From Spirogloea muscicola (lineage: Eukaryota; Streptophyta; Zygnematophyceae; Spirogloeales; Spirogloeaceae): 25,492 bases of DNA. The position numbers and the translations under genes were made by a program. Below the pieces are notes generated by a model. It was not told the origin of the DNA. It searched no databases and saw only the letters and a list, made by a program, of their open reading frames with translations. Where the stretch lies: assembly GCA_009602725.1 (NCBI GenBank), contig WELB01000007.1, forward strand, positions 221,828 through 247,319, read 5' to 3'. Positions 19,651 through 25,492 of this stretch are shown piece after piece (within the stretch, counting starts at the first letter, position 1; the number at the start of each line of letters is the position of its first letter).

Positions 19651-20068
19651 TCCCTCATGCGCACCGCGCGACTCCTCTCCCTCCTTTCCCCGCGCAAGCC
19701 CACCTGATTGCCCACCTGCCACGTGGCGGCCCGTCTTCACCTGACGTGCCTAGGGCTGACGGCGCGCGCTAACTGAATTAGGGCGTAGGACCTTCTAATA
19801 GGAAGTATTAGTAGCTCCAAGTTGGCCCAGCCTCCAAGGTCGTCCTCAGAAGGACAAAATTTTCCAATGTCCTACTTGTCTTGTTGGAGAGTGAGCTGAC
19901 AATCATTTCACTTTCTCGAATCTATGCACTCAGTCTGGCTTTCGTCAAGGGGACTGCTTTCCGGCGGCTTAGCCTTTCTGACTAGCGGCTGCTAAGTAGA
20001 CGTTACTAAGTGATTGTCTTACATGGTCCTTGCTTACATATGTCTTTCAGCGCTTTTCGTTCCCTTCA

Positions 20069-20135
20069 GTCCTTGTCAAGATTTCTCGGGCTGGCTTTTC
20101 ACGGCCCTCGCCCCCTTTGGGAGCGCCACTTTCTT
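20069..20135 (+). repeat. GGGCTGGC dispersed repeat copy
   Basis: CCTTGTCAAG, then CTCGGGCTGGCTTTTCACGG, a CCCTCGCCCCC module and GGGAGCGCCACTT: the same order of modules as 8033-8096, with scattered differences. Confidence 0.7.
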
Positions 20136-20934
20136 CAGTTCAGTTGCTTGAGGTCTTGCTTAGGTGAACACCTGTGAGCCGAAGGTTGTGTCACAGCCTA
20201 GGAAAAAGAAAATGTCCACATGAGCCTGTCATTCCTTCCCCGAAGACACATCGTTGAGGGACGCGCATGGCTTGCCGCTCTCTAGGAGCAATCCTCAAGG
20301 TAGCTGGACACGCCATCGGGAAGACTTGGCTAAGTGAAGCGGACCGGCCGCCTGATTATGTGTGCGCCATAGCTTTCTTTGTCCAGCAACGGGAGCACAT
20401 CAGCAATGGCATCCGGGTGCACTCTAATTGGAAGCCATGAGTCACTATCGTGCTGCTCCACTATGGCTGCTGACTATGCATCATAAGCCGGACGAAAGCA
20501 AGCTGCATAGTCCACATCACTATCGCATTTTGTCCTTTTGGCCGACATGAATTGGGAATGGCCAATCAAGGCCAGCAACATTGCAAGTGCAAGAGATGAC
20601 TGAATATGTGGGGGGCTGTTCTGGCAGAAGGGCGTGGGCTTTAATCCTTCCCTGATGGGAAGTTGCTGTTGCGTCCACCTTGCCCTGTTGGGGTCTGATG
20701 CCACAGGTGGTTCACGCAGGAACCAATTTGCAAGAATGCTTACACTATCGTGGCAAGATCCTAAAGCCTATGTTGCCTGTGCGGGTTGCTCTTCCATGGA
20801 GCGTCAAGAAGAAGAGGGTCAGGATGGAGTGAGCCAATGCAAGCGAAGGGAGAGGCGATAAGGTGAGGGTAAATGGATGGACAGGAACACAAAGAGGGAA
20901 GAATGAGGGGAGGCAGGAAATGGGCAAGTACACA

Positions 20935-23900
20935 CTAGTTGTCCTTGTCAGAGGGCGGGTATCGAAGGCTGAGGAAGATCCCTGTACCCAGTATGCTGAT
21001 GACCAGTGCAAGTGAGTACTCTGTGGATATGTGGAAGCCTGCATGTGCCACCCACCATAATCACGGAAGCGTTGGCATCTTCAAGTGTACATGCATGCAT
21101 GTACAAGAGTTTCCCCAGACTGCTCAGGGATCTGAGACATAGAAAGAGAAATGGGCCTCACCTGCGAAATCCGCAAACATTTTGCTCCCTATGCACCCAA
21201 GTACAATAGCTACAGCAGGCTGTCATTAACAGCAGTTGCGTTAGACTATTGTGACAGACATCAGCATACATCGGCAAGCATCGGCAGTCATTACAATGCA
21301 TTACATAACAGCAATTTACTGCACCTTACATGCAGTAGGCTGTCATTCACAACTCGGCACGTAACAATCACAGGTGCAGCTTACTTGCAAGTAGGCGAAA
21401 TCGCCCATGCTGGATGAAATGATCGTGTACAAGGACCGCAGCCCTGACAAGAGATAGTGGAGAACAAGAAACTCTCACTTCACTAAACGTTTGTTTATAT
21501 CAGATTGTCTGACTGAATCATTGAGGGTTTTGAGGCAAGAGCAAATTGAGGTGGCCCTTCCAGGGGCCAGGGGCACCAGCTGAAGGCTACAACATTTGTA
21601 GATGTCAGCAAATCAACCTCAGGAGGTAAGCAAGCCTTTGCAGCTCACCGGCTATGGCAAATATGTTGGACGTGTAAACGATGAAGGGGTCCTTGGTAAC
21701 TCCAAACACAGCAGGAATAGAGTCAACCTACAAGCCAACACGCGGCAGCATTGCATCTCATCAGTGTTGGTTGAAGATAAACGAGTAAGGCTGCTTGACA
21801 TTCTCATGACACTTGTGCATGAACATGGGCTTTGGAGCCGATGATGAGCCCAGCCACTGTGATTGTGAAAGAAAAGAGACTTGTGAGCTTGCCACAGCAT
21901 TCTTGGTAGGATGCAGCAATCAGGCTGCATGACACTCGACTTTTTATTGCAAGTGCAGGCAAGACGTGCTTGCAGAAGCGGACTATTATCAGGTGATGCA
22001 GATCTTGTATGGACAAATACCGCAAAGACGATATCACTGAGCTCCACAACGGCCAATGTCAAAAATAGTGGTGTGGCCTGCATGGACATCCACAGTTGGA
22101 GCAGATACGCCATACCAATCATTATGCATTGGGGGAATTGGCTTAATGTCAACAACAGATCACGACGCATCTAAGATTGCAGACATCAGGTCGCCAGGCT
22201 ATGATCTCACAGGGACCTATAAGAAAGAGAAGGACATTGAAGCATACAACCCCACTACAGACCACCTAAGCTGCAGAAAGGCTTCTTTGAAGAGCAGGCA
22301 TTGACAATCTGATTTCTTGGCAGCACAGATTCCAGCTTTCACACTCACCATTTTCACGCCGTTCTCAACTGTGACGAACTTGTTTCCATCATAAGTGTCT
22401 GCCGCAGCAAAAGGAGCTCAACTATGAGGCACTGCCAGCAAGACGCGAGTTGGAGGTGGACAGTATGGTCTTCTTGTGTCTACTCTCACCCACAAGAAGG
22501 ACATACTGGAACAAAAGTAGCACCAGCTGAGTGCTGCTCCGGTGAGCTGCCTAGGTGGGGAGTACACAACAAGCTCCTCTACAGAGGTTTCTGATGCACG
22601 AGACAACAGCTCAAAGCACATCTCCACCGAGTCCTCTAGGCAACAGACATACTTGTGACGGGGATGAGATTTCGACATAGTTTGACGACGAAGTTGTTGC
22701 CCAGATCTTCCTCCTCGTCCTCTTCAGTCTCAAACAGCAGCTGGCAGGAGCTCGACAACGGCCGGTTGGTTAGCAGGACTCCTTCAAAACAGCTGGCAGC
22801 TGTCAACACCGGCAATCCAGTTGAGCTGGCACATATGTGCTGAATGTTGAGCTGCCAAGGCCGGGGTATGCAGATGACCTACAGGCTCTCCATAATTACG
22901 TCAAATGAAGCAACAAGCAGAGGTGAATAGAAAAGGAAATAGGAACGTCACCTTATATGAGGACCACAAGAGGATGCTAGCGAAGATGAGGTTGACAGGC
23001 TCAAAGGCCTGCAACATTAACAAGAAGTTCCCAACAGAAGCTCTTGAAGACAGAGCCTCTGCTGTCAATGTAGGCGGATTACCTCTGCCTGCAAGCTATC
23101 AGGTGTTAAAAGCAAGAAGCAGGTGCGTAATGGTCAAAGTGAGTAATCTCAAGCTAGTAGTTGACCAGATAGGGACCATTCACACCTTGATGGTCACAAT
23201 GCCAAGGAAGATCATGACAGCTCGGAAAACAATAGCGCCTGCGATGCCATATGTGAGAACACGTGCCTGGTTCATGGAGAAATCAGAGATGGAATGAGTA
23301 CAATGCTTTGGATATGCTGTATGTTGCTGTGGATCTTCTGTCCGGTCACAAACCGTGCCTAAGGATGAAGGCTGGTCTCAGAGTGTGGCTGAGAAGCCAG
23401 TGATAAATACGGGCAGCCTGCCTATCACATGAGTAAGATGATCACAATAGTTGAAGTATGAAATTTAAGGAGCTTGCCTGGTACTCTATGGGTGTCTTGA
23501 AGTACTTGAATATAATTACAAAGACAACGAGGTTGTCAACAGAAAGGCTCTGCTCAAGAAGGTATCTGCCAGGGATGACCAATCACACAGCTTGAATCAT
23601 CATCGATCGGGGTTGCCACACATTTCTAGACAAACAGATTGGAGACTGCAAAGATGAAGGGCTGAACCTACTTACAAGTTCCAGCAATGAGAAGCTATGA
23701 ATTGACATACAATTACAAAGTCAAAGTGCACAAGTCTTGGTTGCACTGAAACAAGCGCAAAGTGCTGCCAAGCTGAAAAAATGCCAGGCTTCCTGTCCAT
23801 GACTGGCTTCAGAAGAGTGCATGATGCATTTTGGCCCTTCTAGGCACAATGAACGCCAGCTCGTGCTTCAGTGGTGCTCGTGCTCACCCAGTGAAATACT

Positions 23901-24824
23901 CGGATGCCTTGGAGGGGCCCTCTTGTGCACCAATTGCAGCTCCAAAGAGAACGGCCGCGGCCACCTTGTACATAGCGTTTTTAAAATGCATAAGCCAGCT
24001 CTCAGCACCTCGAATTAGTGTGATATCAGGGTATTGACACAATAAAGGGGCCCTGAGCGTTCCAGGATTTAGGTTAGGGTTAGGGGTTAGGGTTTAGGCA
24101 GCTCACCCAAAAGCCAACTGTACGGACAGCGATGGTGCGCTCCACAGCCGCAGCCGCCGCCGCAGTGGCATCGAACTCACCGACGATGGAGACTGCTGTG
24201 GCAGCCTTCTCCACCGCCTCACCCAGGCTGGAGTCTGTGGCGACAGGGATGACCTTCTCCACAACCACCTCCGCCAGCGGTCCCACGAGCGGTAAGCCAG
24301 CGACCGGTGTCTTTCCTCCAGCGCTACTTCTCTCAGCACCATTGTTATCCGTGGCTGCAGTCCCGTTGTCAGCGGAGCCATCGGCATGTCCACCATCCTC
24401 CTCTGCAATCGTTGCATTCTCCTCCCTTGCATCTGCAGCCAGCACAAGATACGATAAGAGAAGGAGACCTTCAAAAATAAAAAGGATTGAGACGCACTTG
24501 CAGAAGCGGCAGTGCACCTGTAAAAGTCCGTCCGCCGTCCTTCACATCATTGACAGCAGCAGCCCGGCCGGCCTGCCCTCTGCTGCAGCTCTGCTCCTCT
24601 CCAGGCCGAAGCGGCAGCGCAAAGCTGGTCTTGGCAAGCCCCCTGGCTTGCAGCAGGCTCTTCGATGGAGCGCGGCCACCGGACCTGCCTCTGCTGGTCG
24701 AGCTCGACACAACAGCCCGCAGCACGGTGAGGGAGAGTCGAGTGTTCCAGCGGAGCGTGGCGGTGGCAGCGCAGGTCCATCGGCGCCGCTGGCGTCCGCT
24801 GAGACGAGAGCAACTCCCACACAT
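20935..24824 (-). CDS. TERC: TERC: thylakoid membrane biogenesis protein, TerC family
   Basis: Plastid multi-pass membrane protein needed in plants for thylakoid membrane-protein insertion. Thirteen minus-strand exons: 24824-24518, 24432-24107, 23964-23888, 23565-23478, 23266-23186, 23008-22952, 22740-22653, 22398-22349, 22077-22021, 21727-21649, 21443-21385, 21219-21162, 21038-20935 (stop TAG 20937-20935). The phases interlock exactly; 476 residues. Exon 1 is Ser/Arg-rich like a transit peptide ([20 protein letters not shown]), and ATG 24824 is the first after an in-frame stop. Conserved TerC blocks: [50 protein letters not shown] (Glu 241, Asp 247); [51 protein letters not shown] (Glu 370, Asp 373); [20 protein letters not shown] (Asp 379); [34 protein letters not shown]. 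The intron after exon 4 is GC-AG. Bacterial TerC is linked to tellurite resistance, but the introns and transit peptide make this the plant gene. Confidence 0.95.
24064..24099 (+). repeat. Interstitial telomere-like repeat in TERC intron 2
   Basis: GGATTTAGG, GTTAGGG, GTTAGGGG and TTAGGGTTTAGG units lie seven bases inside the intron that starts at 24106. On the TERC transcript they read CCCTAA, opposite to the copy in the MED17 intron. Confidence 0.85.
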
Positions 24825-25492
24825 AGCCGCGACCTGGCGCAGGATCTACGCTCGCCGGCTCCTGTTGCAGGACCGACCCTCTTGTACCAGCACCACGACG
24901 ACCGACAGCAGCAAGCCCAGAACCGGCTTCACCAGCCACACCAGCACCAGCGAGCGAAGGTGCACCGGCACCAGCGAAGGCAGAAGGACTTGGAGCTGGA
25001 GAGCAAAGCTGAACCTGGAGGACAGCGAGCTGCGGCCAGCCGCGACAGTGGCAGAGGAGCTCCTGCTGTGCTGCCAACAGTCCTGTACGGCAGTGGCCAA
25101 TGGTCAGGAAGGGCAGGCCGGCGCGGAAGCCATTGACACGAGACAGAGAAGCTCTGCGAGCTCCGCTTGGCGGAGCGTGAGGCGGCGGTCGCTGCAACTA
25201 CTTTGGCGCAGGCGGCGCAGCTCCGCAGCAGCAGAGCTCGGCATCGGCCGCCGAGCTACTCGAAGGAGCACTGCAGAGAGCGAGCGTGGACGGCGCGAGA
25301 GCCACCTGCCGGCGAGCGGGCGACGCCGCGAGGACCTCAGGGCCAAGGGGTCTTCCGCCACGCAGCAGCGCCATGGCGCAGCTGCGGCGCCGCCGCTAAC
25401 GAGAGAACGCCCTTGGCGGCCGGTGCGGGCCGCGGCTCACGGCGCCGCTGCCGCGCCGGCCCGTGGCGGGCGACCCGGAGGCCAGCGGCGTC
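24825..25492. other. GC-rich region upstream of TERC
   Basis: Presumed TERC 5' UTR and promoter. All six frames are largely open because of composition. Plus-strand pieces such as EKLCELRLAEREAAVAATTL (from about 25145) and AAELLEGALQRASVDGARA (from about 25240) look helical but lie in different frames with no splice sites to connect them. A divergent gene starting here is possible; I cannot support one. Confidence 0.4.

Larger units (their letters stand above)
19344..20934. other. Gene-free region upstream of GABA transaminase
   Basis: Holds the presumed GABA transaminase promoter or 5' UTR with the (GA)n tract, a GCGCGC module at 19655-19680 and one GGGCTGGC repeat at 20069-20135. The only other coding-like item is a 57-codon frame on the plus strand at 20267-20440 (ATG to TGA) with no recognisable relative. 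From about 20.44 kb to the TERC stop I see nothing notable. Confidence 0.5.

Noticed and set aside
19260-19772. Frames encoding (SerLeu)n or (ArgGlu)n across the CT tract
   Set aside because: They are pure translation of a dinucleotide microsatellite and contain an N.
20935-24824. Bacterial tellurite-resistance gene acquired by transfer
   Set aside because: Thirteen exons, a transit-peptide-like N-terminus and closer agreement with plant TERC argue for the normal plastid gene.
24132-25136. Long plus-strand open frame of 334 codons
   Set aside because: It is antisense to TERC exons 1 and 2, whose minus-strand frames splice exactly into the conserved TerC domain. Its own translation is Ser/Ala/Pro low-complexity.
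1-25492. tRNA, rRNA or snRNA genes
   Set aside because: I saw no segment with convincing tRNA boxes or conserved rRNA/snRNA sequence on either strand.

Overview
This is a piece of nuclear genome from the green plant lineage (a streptophyte: charophyte alga, bryophyte, lycophyte or similar; I cannot place it more closely). Five spliced genes of plant type can be reconstructed exon by exon: the Mediator head subunit MED17, a trichome-birefringence-like (TBL) O-acetyltransferase-family protein, a GSK3/SHAGGY kinase of the BIN2 type, a pyruvate-type GABA transaminase, and the plastid thylakoid protein TERC. Short GT-AG introns cut nearly every domain, interstitial TTTAGGG-type telomere repeats occur twice, and a plant-type non-LTR retroelement fragment is present. 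Most exons are short, so the genes are not visible as long open frames.

Layout. 1-657: antisense remnant of a non-LTR retroelement protein. 656-4516 (+): MED17, 7 exons, 5' end abutting the retroelement. 4913-6883 (-): TBL gene, 3 exons, convergent with MED17. 6884-9388: gene-free DNA with simple and dispersed repeats. 9389-12229 (-): GSK3 kinase, 9 exons, with a GC-rich upstream region to about 13.05 kb. 13.1-16.15 kb: gene-free DNA crowded with a GGGCTGGC dispersed repeat, a second retroelement tail and other repeats. 16150-19343 (-): GABA transaminase, 9 exons, with a long (GA)n tract upstream on its sense strand. 19.3-20.9 kb: gene-free, one more dispersed repeat. 20935-24824 (-): TERC, 13 exons. 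24825-25492: very GC-rich region upstream of TERC, without a recognisable gene.

In the GSK3, GABA transaminase and TERC models every exon junction is in phase, the total length divides by three, and each exon continues the family sequence as I know it, so these are strong. MED17 is strong from its conserved helices onward, but its true N-terminus is probably missing or lies left of the window. The TBL start is blurred by an N inside a trinucleotide repeat.

The genes do not form a pathway; they are independent housekeeping, cell-wall, signalling, metabolic and plastid genes. The less expected material lies between and inside them: a dispersed repeat family with a conserved GGCTGG...CAGCC hairpin core, including a near-identical inverted pair that brackets the GSK3 gene; a perfect 19-bp-arm hairpin in a GABA transaminase intron; telomere repeats a few bases inside two introns of different genes; a TBL protein whose GDS serine is an arginine; and an arginine-rich presequence-like frame without an ATG ahead of the GABA transaminase start.
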